Shown here: positions 23,447-31,443 of the stretch, piece after piece
Position numbering within the stretch: position 1 is the first letter of the stretch
Layout: every line of letters begins with the position of its first letter
NCBI RefSeq assembly: GCF_006546735.2
Contig: NZ_VICD02000006.1
Location: 61,586-125,585 of the forward strand
Reading direction: 5' to 3'
DNA length: 64,000 nucleotides
Source: Marilutibacter maris
GTDB lineage: Bacteria > Pseudomonadota > Gammaproteobacteria > Xanthomonadales > Xanthomonadaceae
Program-made: the position numbers and the translations under genes
The notes under the pieces: model-generated
The model's input: the letters and a program-made list of their open reading frames with translations, nothing else
The model's database searches: none
Told to the model about the DNA's origin: nothing

Positions 23447-24313
23447 TCAGAATGGAATGTCGTTGGATTGCTCCCTTCCCCTCTCTTTGGCCTTGTCTTG
23501 CGTCCGTTCCCGCTTCGGACGTGGCGCACTGGCAGGCTTGACCGGCTGCTGCGCCATCTCCTTCCTGGGCACGTTCGCGTACACCAGCGGCTCGATGCCG
23601 ACCTCCTTCAACGCCGCATAGGCGTCGTCCAGGGCGCGAACGACTTCCTGTGGGTGTGGCCGGTGTTCGATGAAGGGCTTCAACTCCTGGGCCAGCTCGG
23701 GTCCGACTTCCCGCGGCAGACCCAGACGTGCCTGGCCAGTCATGACCGCGTATTCGCGACGAAGTGCCATCCGGGCGTTGTCCTGCACGTCCTCCCGCGC
23801 GGGAAACTTCTGGGCCATGAGTTCCTTCAACCGTGCGTTGTACTGCTCCATGGTCGGCGTTTTTTTGCGCGGCGCAATCAAGGCATCCAGCCCGGCTTGT
23901 CGGGTGGCCTGCTGCTCGAGGGTCAGACCTTTTTGCCTGGGCAGGTTCAAGCCCTTGATCTGGTCAGCGTTGAATACGGTGGCTGGTACTCGCTCTGACA
24001 GCTGGCCGTCCTTGCGGATCCATTTCAGGATCTTCGTCCCAACTTCGCCTTTGCGGATATAGCCACCGGCCGCGTTGGCCTGCTCAGTAGACAGCCAGTA
24101 TGGGCTCTGGAAGCCCTGTGCCTTGGCCGCCATGGCCAGCTGCAGGGCGTTGTCAGCTTCGAAGCAGTAGCCAGATACACCGCGAGGCTCGCCGCCGATC
24201 TGTGGCAGTGGCGTGTCAGGGTCTTGCCATCGGAAGAACGGAGGGGCGACGCCCTCCCGCAGGTTGTCGTAGAAGTTCTTGGCTTGCAGCCTCTGGTACT
24301 CGTGTCGATCCAT
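23447..24313 (-). CDS. ArdC N-terminal-domain protein with SSB-like tail
   Basis: This 288-aa protein has an ArdC_N-type domain in residues 10-125 (GYCFEADNALQLAMAAKAQGFQSPYWLSTEQANAAGGYIRKGEVGTKILKW, then ATVFNADQIKGL), i.e. the ssDNA-binding part without the zincin domain. A helical middle follows. The C-terminus is a basic linker ending in SNDIPF, which resembles the DDDIPF tip by which bacterial SSB recruits replication and repair enzymes. It could coat incoming ssDNA and recruit host enzymes. It overlaps the upstream gene by 98 bp, so one of the two ends may be misassigned. Confidence 0.65.
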   Translation of the reverse strand: MDRHEYQRLQAKNFYDNLREGVAPPFFRWQDPDTPLPQIGGEPRGVSGYCFEADNALQLAMAAKAQGFQSPYWLSTEQANAAGGYIRKGEVGTKILKWIRKDGQLSERVPATVFNADQIKGLNLPRQKGLTLEQQATRQAGLDALIAPRKKTPTMEQYNARLKELMAQKFPAREDVQDNARMALRREYAVMTGQARLGLPREVGPELAQELKPFIEHRPHPQEVVRALDDAYAALKEVGIEPLVYANVPRKEMAQQPVKPASAPRPKRERTQDKAKERGREQSNDIPF

Positions 24314-24521
24314 CTTTCACCTTCCACTTGATGTGTACGTCATACCCTCGCTCCAACGCGGATCTGGCGTACTTGCAGCACGTCTCGATGGTCGAGTGAT
24401 GCTTGCCCGGCACGAACCATTCGTCAGCCAGCTGCATGCGGGTTGCGTGCTTTTCGCACACAACCTCGAAGCGATCGGTCGCCATCAGGATTTCGTCGTC
24501 GGTGAAGTTCGGATCAGACAT
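24216..24521 (-). CDS. Hypothetical protein upstream of the ArdC_N-like gene
   Basis: The frame from ATG 24521 reads MSDPNFTDDEILMATDRFEVVCEKHATRMQ, then CCKYARSALERGYDVHIKWKVKDGS (101 aa). The first 80 residues look genuine; the last 30, which overlap the next gene, look like out-of-frame sequence. It may be slightly shorter in ancestral form or frameshifted at the end. The function is unknown. Confidence 0.45.
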   Translation of the reverse strand: MSDPNFTDDEILMATDRFEVVCEKHATRMQLADEWFVPGKHHSTIETCCKYARSALERGYDVHIKWKVKDGSTRVPEAASQELLRQPAGGRRPSVLPMARP

Positions 24522-24547
24522 GGGACGGGTTCCTCTATGCCCCGTCC

Positions 24548-24590
24548 AGTCTGCGGCAGGTTGGCCGGCCCGCAAGTTGGCTTCTGCGAA
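24548..24590 (-). promoter_or_regulatory. Weak copy of the recurrent promoter
   Basis: On the minus strand: TCGCA (24589-24585), TTGCGG (24575-24570), 16 nt, CAGACT (24553-24548). The CAGGGG block is lost and the TCGCA offset is 14 instead of 15. It lies where a promoter for the 24521 gene is needed. Confidence 0.35.
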
Positions 24591-24599
24591 CCGATACGG

Positions 24600-25070
24600 T
24601 CTTGCGCCAGCGCAGTGGGCTCGGTAGCGGCGCTATCGCGCCGTGGACGGCCGCCTGCGGCGGCCTGGTGGGATCTGGGAAGGAGCTAAGGCCCTGGCGG
24701 CGCTGGCGCGCCGCGGCTACGCCTTGGGCTGGGTGAAGCGTTGCGTGTGTTCCAGGCCGAAGGCCGGCCGCCCTTGGCGGCCATTGTCCTGGCCCCAGGC
24801 CAGTGGTCCGCGCCCATAGGGCGCGCTGGGATGAAGCAGACACATCCGCTCCGCTGGCCGGCGGGGCGAAGCCCCCGGCGCTGTGGCTGTTGCTCTTCGC
24901 TCTTGGCTTTTCCTCAGATCCGAATGGATCCGTGCGCCCTCCGGCGCACCCTCAACCTTTAGGTTCTAAAGCCTAAAGCTCTAAAGCCTAAAGCCTGTAG
25001 CGGATTTCGGTGGGCACCTGGCACCGATTTTCTTCGCTGAATCAACGCATTGCCGCGATATAGCTCAAAA
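24600..25070. other. Gene-free, structured region beside the replicon
   Basis: I see no gene here. It holds several GC-rich hairpins (for example GGCGCTATCGCGCC near 24627 and CGCCGGAGGGCGC near 24935) and a cluster of TAAAGCC repeats (24967-24997), directly before the iterons. An AT-richer stretch, GATATAGCTCAAAATTTAGC, follows at 25057. This is the normal setting of an iteron origin. Confidence 0.5.
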
Positions 25071-25076
25071 TTTAGC

Positions 25077-25215
25077 GTCATCAATCACCGCCCCATTTGT
25101 CACTGATCACCGCCCCTCGGTGTCACTGATCACCGCCCTTGTTCTGGGGAAGTGTCACTGATCACCGCCCCATCCGTCACTGATCACCGCCCCTGGCGTC
25201 ACTGATCACCGCCCT
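25077..25215. repeat. Iterons of a plasmid-type origin of replication
   Basis: Five copies of GTCACTGATCACCGCCC followed by C or T begin at 25099, 25122, 25154, 25176 and 25198; a sixth, degenerate copy starts at 25077. Spacing is 22-23 bp except one 32-bp gap, that is about two or three helical turns. All face the same way and end 70 bp before the TrfA-type initiator gene. This is an iteron oriV in the manner of IncP plasmids, though with a different iteron sequence. Confidence 0.85.
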
Positions 25216-25285
25216 TCCTTGGTGGACTGGTACGCAGTCTCGGCAAGCGAACTTGACGGATGATTGGGCGGCGTTAGTGTCGTTC

Positions 25286-26221
25286 ATGGACACGCCCCAG
25301 CCTTCCCCCGCAACGACTGAACTTCCCCAGACTCCTTCAAGCGAGAAGGCGAAGTTCCCAGAAACCTTCACCCAGGTTCCCCTCTCGTTCCTTCGCAGCG
25401 AGTTGTTCAGCGTTGCCAAGTCCGGCATGCGTCGAGATCGAAAGGACACCGAGACCACCAAGCGGATTGCGTTCGAGAGCGGACCCTTGGGCATCGACAT
25501 CGAATGCGAAGGTCCGCACCTCAACCAGGAGCATTTGCTGGCTTGGCAAGCAGTGATCTATCTAGGCCGCCTCCACAATGGGCTGGCTGGCGATACGTTC
25601 ATCGTGCCTGCCAATGAGATCCTGAGATTGATGGGAAAGGACTATCGCGATCATGTTCAGCGCAAGTCATTGCGTCGACTCCTCGAAGACCTACAAGGAA
25701 CTCGCATTTTCTTGAAGTCACATCGCAGCCGCTATGTGGGCAATCTATTGGATGCTACTGGGCAAGACCATGAAACGAAGCTCATGGCCGTTCGCCTGAA
25801 CCCCGACCTCGCTCAGTTGTTGGACGACGAAACGCTGGACAACGACATCATGCGGATGGCAAGCCTTGGGCGGAACCTGCTTGCCATGTGGCTGCACAAC
25901 TACTTCGCAAGTTGGTCCTCGTACCGAAACGTGACGGTCCAGGAGCTTCATCGGCTCTGCGGAACCAACTTGGATCTCAGGCGATTTCGCTATCGCCTGA
26001 AGGAAGCTGGCGAAACTTTAAAGGCCTGCAAGGCCTGCAAGCGTTCCTACATCACCAACTTCCGCGTGGGCGACGATGACGTGGTCTACGTTGAAAAGAA
26101 GCCCACCAAGGTCAAGCTATTGAAGCCAGACGACAAGGCCAAGTCGAATGCTGGCTATCACCATGCCCAGCGGGACGGCGCCCGCAAGGCAGCGGCGTCC
26201 CGAGCAGTGGTTAACCTGTAA
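25286..26221 (+). CDS. trfA: TrfA-family replication initiator
   Basis: This protein of about 311 aa matches TrfA of IncP plasmids: QAVIYLGRLHNGLAGDTFIVPANEILRLMGKDYRDHVQRKSLRRLLEDLQGTRI is the first winged-helix-like domain and SYRNVTVQELHRLCGTNLDLRRFRYRLKEAGETLK the second. TrfA binds iterons and recruits DnaA and helicase. The length is between the short and long TrfA forms. No ribosome site is clear; ATG 25286 is used, but TTG 25253 is possible. It lies directly downstream of the six iterons and ends at a terminator, so it is a complete replicon. Confidence 0.85.
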   Translation: MDTPQPSPATTELPQTPSSEKAKFPETFTQVPLSFLRSELFSVAKSGMRRDRKDTETTKRIAFESGPLGIDIECEGPHLNQEHLLAWQAVIYLGRLHNGLAGDTFIVPANEILRLMGKDYRDHVQRKSLRRLLEDLQGTRIFLKSHRSRYVGNLLDATGQDHETKLMAVRLNPDLAQLLDDETLDNDIMRMASLGRNLLAMWLHNYFASWSSYRNVTVQELHRLCGTNLDLRRFRYRLKEAGETLKACKACKRSYITNFRVGDDDVVYVEKKPTKVKLLKPDDKAKSNAGYHHAQRDGARKAAASRAVVNL

Positions 26222-26225
26222 GAGG

Positions 26226-26249
26226 AACGGCGACCTGAGGCGCCGTTTT
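26226..26249 (+). terminator. Terminator of trfA
   Basis: AACGGCG-ACCTGAGG-CGCCGTTTT: a 7-bp stem and a T4 run four bases after the trfA stop. Confidence 0.7.
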
Positions 26250-26275
26250 GATTGCCTTAGAAGGACTTCGTCAGC

Positions 26276-26512
26276 TCATTCGTCGTTTCCTTCTGCCATC
26301 TGACGCGCAAGCTTCCGGATCTGCGACCTGACATTGAGCCGTTGGCGTGGATCGCCATCCGCCCTACAAGTCGTCAGGACGCGAGACCGTCCGTGCTGTC
26401 CAATGACCAATCGAAGATGCCCCGATGCATGCTTGGAAACAGAAACGATAGCCAGGCCTTCATTGCGAACCATCGTCTCCACGCAGCGCCTCCACTTGCG
26501 CTCATGCGACAT
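26276..26512 (-). CDS. Small HicA-like/phage-type protein
   Basis: This 78-aa basic protein reads SKHASGHLRLVIGQHGRSRVLTTCRADGDPRQRLNVRSQIRKLARQM. The GH-x-(R/K)-L ... GxxRxLTT ... N-x-x-SxIRK pattern resembles a group of small phage proteins with a HicA-like (dsRBD) fold. The catalytic histidine of HicA may be the GH in that block. It overlaps the methylase gene by 11 bp. Confidence 0.5.
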   Translation of the reverse strand: MSHERKWRRCVETMVRNEGLAIVSVSKHASGHLRLVIGQHGRSRVLTTCRADGDPRQRLNVRSQIRKLARQMAEGNDE

Positions 26513-27419
26513 GACGCACCTCCTTCCGCAACGCCGTGGTGGTGCGCTTTGAGCGACCGGAGAGCAACTTCGCGCCACCCCGGACGGTCTCCATCCGCGG
26601 CCTAGCTTGGCGATAGGCCTGAGTCGGCTGCGGATCGGCCTTGCCTTTCTGCGCGCAACGGATCCGGCGACGCGCGATGGCCATGTACTGCGCGTCCAGC
26701 TCGAAGCCGATGAAGTTCCGGCCCGTCCTGGCAGCAGCCACGCCCGTAGTGCCCGAGCCCATGGTCAGGTCCAGCACGGTGTGCTCCGGATTGGAGTAGG
26801 TCTTGATCAACCACTCCATCAACGCCACGGGCTTTTGCGTGGGGTGCCAGCCGCGCTCCCAGGAGAAAAACTGGACGGAACGCGGATACCGCGTGCTGGT
26901 GTTTTCGGCGGCGTTGCGCGGCATTCCCGCCATGCCGCCAGCTTGCCCGCCCGTGAACTTGCCGGTCGAAGTGGAAAACGGCTTGCCGGCGATCATCTGC
27001 GGGTTGTAACGAGCCTGCTTGCGGCAGAACACCAGGATGTCTTCATGCACCTTCATGGGCTGGCGCTTGGCCAGCAGCGGATTGGTGCCGTTGGACTTCT
27101 CCCACACGATCGTGTGGCGCAGGTGCTTCAACCCATAAGGGTTGGACTGGGCCAGAACGAAGGTGAAAGGAGATTGCGCGGTGAAGACAAACACGCACTC
27201 GGGCGTGCCCACGCGATACAGCTCACGCCACATGGTGGCCAGGTCGATGACCGTGTCCCACTTGCAGCCCGTGGTGCCATAGGGCAGGTCGGTCAGCACC
27301 AGATCGACGGAAGCGTCCGGCAGCTTTTTCAGCTGGGCGAGGCAATCGCCCTTGGTCAGTTGGATGGAAGAGCCACCGCGGCGGGTGGAACGAGGGGCAA
27401 AGCGAGAAGTAATCTCCAC
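26502..27419 (-). CDS. Solitary DNA methyltransferase (N4/N6 family)
   Basis: This 305-aa protein has the beta-class motif order: motif IV TDLPYG near residue 45, and motif I DLTMGSGTTGVAAARTGRNFIGFELD near residue 225. The target may be adenine or cytosine; DLPYG-type motifs occur in both. No restriction enzyme lies beside it, so it probably protects the element's own DNA or regulates it. Phages carry close relatives. It is the first gene of a two-gene unit with the HicA-like protein. Confidence 0.8.
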   Translation of the reverse strand: MEITSRFAPRSTRRGGSSIQLTKGDCLAQLKKLPDASVDLVLTDLPYGTTGCKWDTVIDLATMWRELYRVGTPECVFVFTAQSPFTFVLAQSNPYGLKHLRHTIVWEKSNGTNPLLAKRQPMKVHEDILVFCRKQARYNPQMIAGKPFSTSTGKFTGGQAGGMAGMPRNAAENTSTRYPRSVQFFSWERGWHPTQKPVALMEWLIKTYSNPEHTVLDLTMGSGTTGVAAARTGRNFIGFELDAQYMAIARRRIRCAQKGKADPQPTQAYRQARPRMETVRGGAKLLSGRSKRTTTALRKEVRHVA

Positions 27420-27830
27420 GAGTCAGGGCCTTAGATCGACCCTCCGCGCTGTGGGCGGAGGGGGTCCCTTCGCCTTTCAGCGAGGGGAGCGATCTAGGCA
27501 ATCGCGGAATGGGCATTCGCCCTTGCTGGTGAACTGGCCAGCCGCCTTAGCGCCTCGTCATTAGCCGCCCTTACGGGTTCCGGACATGCCTACCTTGCGG
27601 TGTGGGCGCGGCGCCCCATGCGTCGCATTGGTTTCCCTGTGGGTCGCCAACGGGGAAAATGTTACGCCTGTTCAGGATCGGATTTCTACCACCCCGCGAG
27701 CACCTCGTTCCGGAGGAGCGAAAGCCCGTTGTTCTGTAATAGGGTCAGGGTATTTTTTCAGCCGGAAAACAGATGCCAATCATGGACTTACACCACATGA
27801 GGCGTGTTCATAGCCCGTTTAGCTTGGCCC
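27420..27830. other. Gene-free region
   Basis: Short frames exist here but none has a ribosome site or sensible composition. Visible features are an imperfect long inverted repeat (TAGATCG near 27433 with CGATCTA near 27490) and the stretch GGGGTCCCTTCGCC. I see nothing else. Confidence 0.4.
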
Positions 27831-28253
27831 TCAAAAGAGGGCCAGTTGCGGCAAGGCCAGACGGTCCTGCTCAGCCAAGAGCCACAGGACCTGGGCCCGG
27901 GCCCGGCCGATGTGGTTGCGCACCGCGTCCAAGGCCTGGAACAAGCCGTTCTCGGGGCCAGATTGGCGATGGGCGATCCCAAGGTCGTAGTTCGATAGTG
28001 CGTCCAGCCGGCGCTCCCGCAGATCGTCGTAGCGGCGGATGTAGCGCCGCAGCTCGTCCTGGTACTCGTCCAGCACACCAGGGATCTGTTCGCGACGGGT
28101 GTTCTCGTTCTCGGACAGCTCAGGCCACAGCAGTGAGTTGAGGTGAGCCCAAGGCTCGATCTCGTCGGCGGGACCGTAGTAGCCCACGATCTTGTCCAGC
28201 AGGGCGCTATTGGCGTTGGCCCGTAGGTTTGAAACGTCTTGCTCGAAGGTCAT
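27831..28253 (-). CDS. Hypothetical helical protein, 140 aa
   Basis: The frame from ATG 28253 (MTFEQDVSNLRANANSALLDKIVGYYG...) encodes a soluble, almost entirely helical and charged protein, with a central RRYIRRYDDLRERRLDALSNYDLG. I know no family. It stands alone, downstream of the second copy of the dispersed repeat. Confidence 0.5.
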   Translation of the reverse strand: MTFEQDVSNLRANANSALLDKIVGYYGPADEIEPWAHLNSLLWPELSENENTRREQIPGVLDEYQDELRRYIRRYDDLRERRLDALSNYDLGIAHRQSGPENGLFQALDAVRNHIGRARAQVLWLLAEQDRLALPQLALF

Positions 28254-28331
28254 GGTGCGTCTCCTGGGTGGGAGACCCGACGGGCTCGGGCGAGCCAGGG
28301 CGGGTGCACCGCAGGGGGCAGTGGAACCTGT

Positions 28332-28410
28332 GCGGACGCAGCGTCCGCACCCTTTAGGGGGAACAGGTGTAGCGGACCAGGCGCAAGCCTTGCGCCCGAA
28401 CGCGACCGGG
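28332..28410. repeat. Dispersed non-coding repeat, copy B
   Basis: The CCCTTTAGGGGGAACAGGTGT core (in parts), then AGGCGCAAGCCTTGCGCC and CGACCGGG, matches copy A at 22712-22790. The AGGCGCAAGCCTTGCGCC part is a near-perfect hairpin. GCGGACGCAGCGTCCGC beside the core is a second, perfect hairpin present only here. Confidence 0.5.
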
Positions 28411-28445
28411 CCAGCGATAGGGTCGAAACCCAGAGGGAACCAGGA

Positions 28446-28727
28446 TCAGTAAGCGCGCCGATAGAACAGCGCCATGGCCAGCGCTACCAGCCAGCCAATG
28501 CCGGTCCAACCCAGGAACACGTTGATCATGGAAATCCGAGTGCTGTGACCTGCACCGCGGTGGGCGCCAACCATCGACGGCAAGAGGTACATCCCGCCCG
28601 CCCAAGCGAGGAAAAGGCCCGCCCAGAAGTCGTTGTAGCCGGCCTTGGTGGTCAGGCCCAACAGGCCGCCCACCCAGACGAACCAGACGAGAAAGAAGTA
28701 GTAGCAGAGGAAGAAGATGTGCTTCAT
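28446..28727 (-). CDS. Superinfection-immunity-like membrane protein
   Basis: This 93-aa protein has three hydrophobic segments. Its end ISMINVFLGWTGIGWLVALAMA matches the lN-x-FLGWTxIGWxxAL signature of the superinfection immunity family, named after phage T4 Imm, which blocks DNA entry of later phages. Homologues are common on plasmids and islands. It starts at ATG 28727 behind ACTTCCCC. It may protect the host or limit re-entry of the element; neither is shown. Confidence 0.7.
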   Translation of the reverse strand: MKHIFFLCYYFFLVWFVWVGGLLGLTTKAGYNDFWAGLFLAWAGGMYLLPSMVGAHRGAGHSTRISMINVFLGWTGIGWLVALAMALFYRRAY

Positions 28728-28819
28728 GGGGAAGTAGACGGTGGATGACATCACCAACATCCGTGATGGGTCATCCCCGTCAAGTCCCCAGGTGCGAACG
28801 ATTACTGGGACCCGCTAAG

Positions 28820-29302
28820 ATGGCGTCGCCACCCCAAGCCTTCGCAGCGATGACTGAACGCCACTTGGTAGATCGCCTTCCCCACTTGGCTGGTTGGGAC
28901 GATATGGATGCCCAAGAACGGCTGGCAGCTGTTCTTGGAGCGGGACTGGATGACGTAATCGATATCGGCGGGTTCGACTTGGATGACCTCGCCGTGCTCG
29001 CCGTCAATGATGACTGGGCCGAAGGTGACGAAGCCACGGACGAAGAGGTGCAGTCCTATGCCAATGAATTTTTCATCACCAATCCTGACGATAAGGACAG
29101 CTTGTATTACCGGACCGAAGGACTCGAAGAAATCGAATCGACCTCGGTGAGGCAGGATCTATGCGAGTTCTTCCCTGAGCTGGAGTTGAGCTACGAGAGT
29201 TTCGACACGTGGCTTAGCGAGTCCATTGCCGAGTTGAAGCGGTCACTACTGAGCCAAGTTGCCGGCCGTGGGACAAGTACGACCGACCCCGGAAAAATGT
29301 AA
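28820..29302 (+). CDS. Strongly acidic hypothetical protein
   Basis: This protein of about 160 aa is dominated by Asp and Glu between residues 25 and 125 (DDLAVLAVNDDWAEGDEATDEEVQSYANEFF). It has no signal or membrane segment. The start is uncertain: ATG 28820 or 28850, neither with a clear ribosome site. Its stop is 7 bp before the convergent DUF5677-like gene. High negative charge and plasmid context are reminiscent of DNA-mimic antirestriction proteins, but no family match is evident. Confidence 0.5.
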   Translation: MASPPQAFAAMTERHLVDRLPHLAGWDDMDAQERLAAVLGAGLDDVIDIGGFDLDDLAVLAVNDDWAEGDEATDEEVQSYANEFFITNPDDKDSLYYRTEGLEEIESTSVRQDLCEFFPELELSYESFDTWLSESIAELKRSLLSQVAGRGTSTTDPGKM

Positions 29303-29309
29303 GCCTTCC

Positions 29310-29981
29310 CTACTCTTCCGGACCGCCCTTCCCGAAGTAGGCGTGCGCCGCCTCGTAGGATGGCCGCACCAGTCGATCCATGGCCTCGGGATCCAGTGGT
29401 GACAGCGACATGGCTACGCCAAGCGCGAGTTGGGCGAACACCAAGACGTTGTCCACCGCGTGTATCAGCTCGTCCCACTCAATGGTGATGTCACCCCAAG
29501 CCTCGTGTTGGGTGTAGATCGCCAACACTTCCTTGCCACCGTGGACCAGGCCAGACAGGTCCTTGTAGTGGCTCTTGACCGTCCGCAGCAGCTTCTCTTC
29601 ATCCCAGCCCAGGTGCAGGGCGGCTTCCTTCGCGACATCGGCCACGTAGATCTGGTTCTTGCCCCGATTGGGCATCTTTCCCTTGCGACGGAAGCGGGCG
29701 ATCTCCCTATCACTGGCCGCCTTGGCAAAGAACGCCGCTCGCAATACGTACTCCATCTGGGCCCGCTGCATGATCAGCGCGGCCACCCAGGACTTCTCAG
29801 GCTGATTGATGAGCAAGGCGTAGATGGCCTCGGCTGTGTCCATCGAAGCGAGCACAAGGGGCAGGACGGTCGCCGTACGCTCAGAGCCGATATGGCCCAT
29901 GTCAGACAGGGTGCTGCGCGTCTGGTGCAGGACCTTCAACGCATCGCTTGTGCGCTGGCGCAGGTTCTTGGAGTCGGCCAT
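29310..29981 (-). CDS. DUF5677-like helical protein A
   Basis: This 223-aa all-helical protein has two marks seen in three proteins of this element: an R/E helix (ALIMQRAQMEYVLRAAFFAKA) and a later S-x-LVHGG (DLSGLVHGGKEVLA). They resemble DUF5677/AbiV-type proteins, distant relatives of the HEPN superfamily. The start MADSKN at 29981 was used. It lies beside another member of the group at 30564. A role in abortive infection is inferred only. Confidence 0.55.
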   Translation of the reverse strand: MADSKNLRQRTSDALKVLHQTRSTLSDMGHIGSERTATVLPLVLASMDTAEAIYALLINQPEKSWVAALIMQRAQMEYVLRAAFFAKAASDREIARFRRKGKMPNRGKNQIYVADVAKEAALHLGWDEEKLLRTVKSHYKDLSGLVHGGKEVLAIYTQHEAWGDITIEWDELIHAVDNVLVFAQLALGVAMSLSPLDPEAMDRLVRPSYEAAHAYFGKGGPEE

Positions 29982-30020
29982 GGTTCCCCCTTTGAGGGGA
30001 GTGTGCCGCATTTATGAGAC

Positions 30021-30051
30021 GCCTTCCGCCACAAGCGAAGCGGCGGAAGGC
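30021..30051 (-). terminator. Perfect 10-bp hairpin between genes
   Basis: GCCTTCCGCC (30021) and GGCGGAAGGC (30042) form a perfect stem with an 11-nt loop, after the 139-aa gene at 30085 and before the DUF5677-like gene. The T run is weak. Confidence 0.55.
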
Positions 30052-30084
30052 GCCTGCGAGTGAACAATGCCAGACTCACTCTCC

Positions 30085-30504
30085 TCATCGACCGCGAAAG
30101 AACGCAGCGCCGACGAATGCCAAGGCCAACGCCCCGCAGGAGGCCGTCAGATTGTTGAAAAGGCTTTTCCGCCGTTCGGCGCGCAACCATTGCTCTTGCC
30201 GCTGACGGCGCAATTCCTCCTCAAAACCCGCCTGGCGCTTGTCGCGCTCAGTTTCGGTCTCAGCCTTGCCAGCCAACTCTGAGTAGACGCGTCCCGTTGC
30301 CTCGGCCTGTGCCTTTGCAACCCCTTCTTCCGCGGTGGCGAAATCGGACAAGGTGGCATAACCCTTGCCCAACCCGGGGTCGCCTAGGCGCGAGAACAAG
30401 GTGCCGAGAGGGTCGGTACCAGAGCGCTTATCTGCGCCACCTTGCTTGTTGTTATTCGATTTTGGCGGGCGTGCGTAGTCGCCGCCATTCTTCAATGTCG
30501 TCAT
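30085..30504 (-). CDS. Tail-anchored coiled-coil protein
   Basis: This 139-aa protein has a Gly/Asn-rich start, a long charged helix (residues 55-115, FATAEEGVAKAQAEATGRVYSEL then EEELRRQRQEQWLRAERR) and a C-terminal hydrophobic helix (about 118-135). That is the form of a tail-anchored membrane protein. It sits between two DUF5677-like genes, all on one strand. The function is unknown. Confidence 0.5.
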   Translation of the reverse strand: MTTLKNGGDYARPPKSNNNKQGGADKRSGTDPLGTLFSRLGDPGLGKGYATLSDFATAEEGVAKAQAEATGRVYSELAGKAETETERDKRQAGFEEELRRQRQEQWLRAERRKSLFNNLTASCGALALAFVGAAFFRGR

Positions 30505-30563
30505 GAAAGTTCCCTCGTAGCCCCAACCAGGGGAACCGAGAGGTTCCATGCGACCTGGTCAGG

Positions 30564-31391
30564 TCAATGCAGGTTGTGGGTCAGTCGTGCCATCAATGCG
30601 TCGTGGCGACTTCGGAAACTGATCATTGCATTCACCAGTGCTTCTTTTCGGGTGGGGCTGTTATCGCGAACGGCGTGGCCCACCAACCCCGCCGACTTGA
30701 ATGCCAAGTCTACACTTATGGACGTCGTCACAACAGTGTTGGTGAACTGCGGCCCCGTCCCAATCGTCGGGAGCGGTGAATCATCTGCCATGTAAAGCTT
30801 GAGTAGGATGTTCCCACCGTGCAGCAATCCGTTCAGTCCAGCCCATAACCCGTTGGGCATCCTATCTTCTCTTTCAACATACGCTGCGAGGTCTATTTCC
30901 AGGCCTTCCTCTCTAAGCTTTCCCTCTAAGGCTTGAGCGATGGCAGAAATGCTCATCGTATTTTTGAGATCCAGAAAATCGTCTAAATTTTCACCGTTGA
31001 AGGGATTACTCGATGGGACCCTTTGCCCATCCTTGTGCTTCCGACGCCGAAGTTTATCGTTGCGCAGGAACTCTGTGACTTGAGCTTCTTCGGCGTTGAA
31101 GTAGATCCATCCAGCACGTATGAAGGTCTCAATCTGGGGGCGGAGCAAGGCAGGGCCTACTGCACAGAACTCGACAGGATCATCTCTGAGGAGCTTCAGC
31201 ATGGCGCGGCTGTAATCCAACGACGCATGCATGAGAACGCACATCAGGTATGGCTTGGTGTCGGCAAGCATGTATGGCGCACCCGCTATCCATCGCTTGT
31301 AGATATCCACTGTATGGAGAGCGTCATCCAGATACCGTTTGATGTCGCCGGGTGTTACGTTCCGGCTGGTCGGTTTCGACTTTGTTGTCAT
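30564..31391 (-). CDS. DUF5677-like helical protein B
   Basis: This 275-aa protein contains LLRPQIETFIRAGWIYFNAEE and later NGLLHGGNILLKLYMAD, matching the R-x-x-E and (L/V)HGG marks of protein A and of the 53674 gene. The rest is helical. Codon use is more AT-rich than its neighbours. It starts at ATG 31391. A HEPN-related RNase or abortive-infection role is possible but unproven. Confidence 0.55.
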   Translation of the reverse strand: MTTKSKPTSRNVTPGDIKRYLDDALHTVDIYKRWIAGAPYMLADTKPYLMCVLMHASLDYSRAMLKLLRDDPVEFCAVGPALLRPQIETFIRAGWIYFNAEEAQVTEFLRNDKLRRRKHKDGQRVPSSNPFNGENLDDFLDLKNTMSISAIAQALEGKLREEGLEIDLAAYVEREDRMPNGLWAGLNGLLHGGNILLKLYMADDSPLPTIGTGPQFTNTVVTTSISVDLAFKSAGLVGHAVRDNSPTRKEALVNAMISFRSRHDALMARLTHNLH

Positions 31392-31443
31392 GCATACCCC
31401 CTGGTTGGGGACAAGTATGCATCAACAAGAAGATCGATCCGGC

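Noticed and set aside
27586..27813. Short plus-strand frames in the 27.6-27.8 kb gap
   Set aside because: No ribosome site, several overlapping frames of equal quality, and no recognisable protein pattern.
30040..30070. TGCGAG beside the hairpin at 30021-30051 as a promoter copy
   Set aside because: The CAGGGGTTGCCG block is missing; only five or six bases agree.
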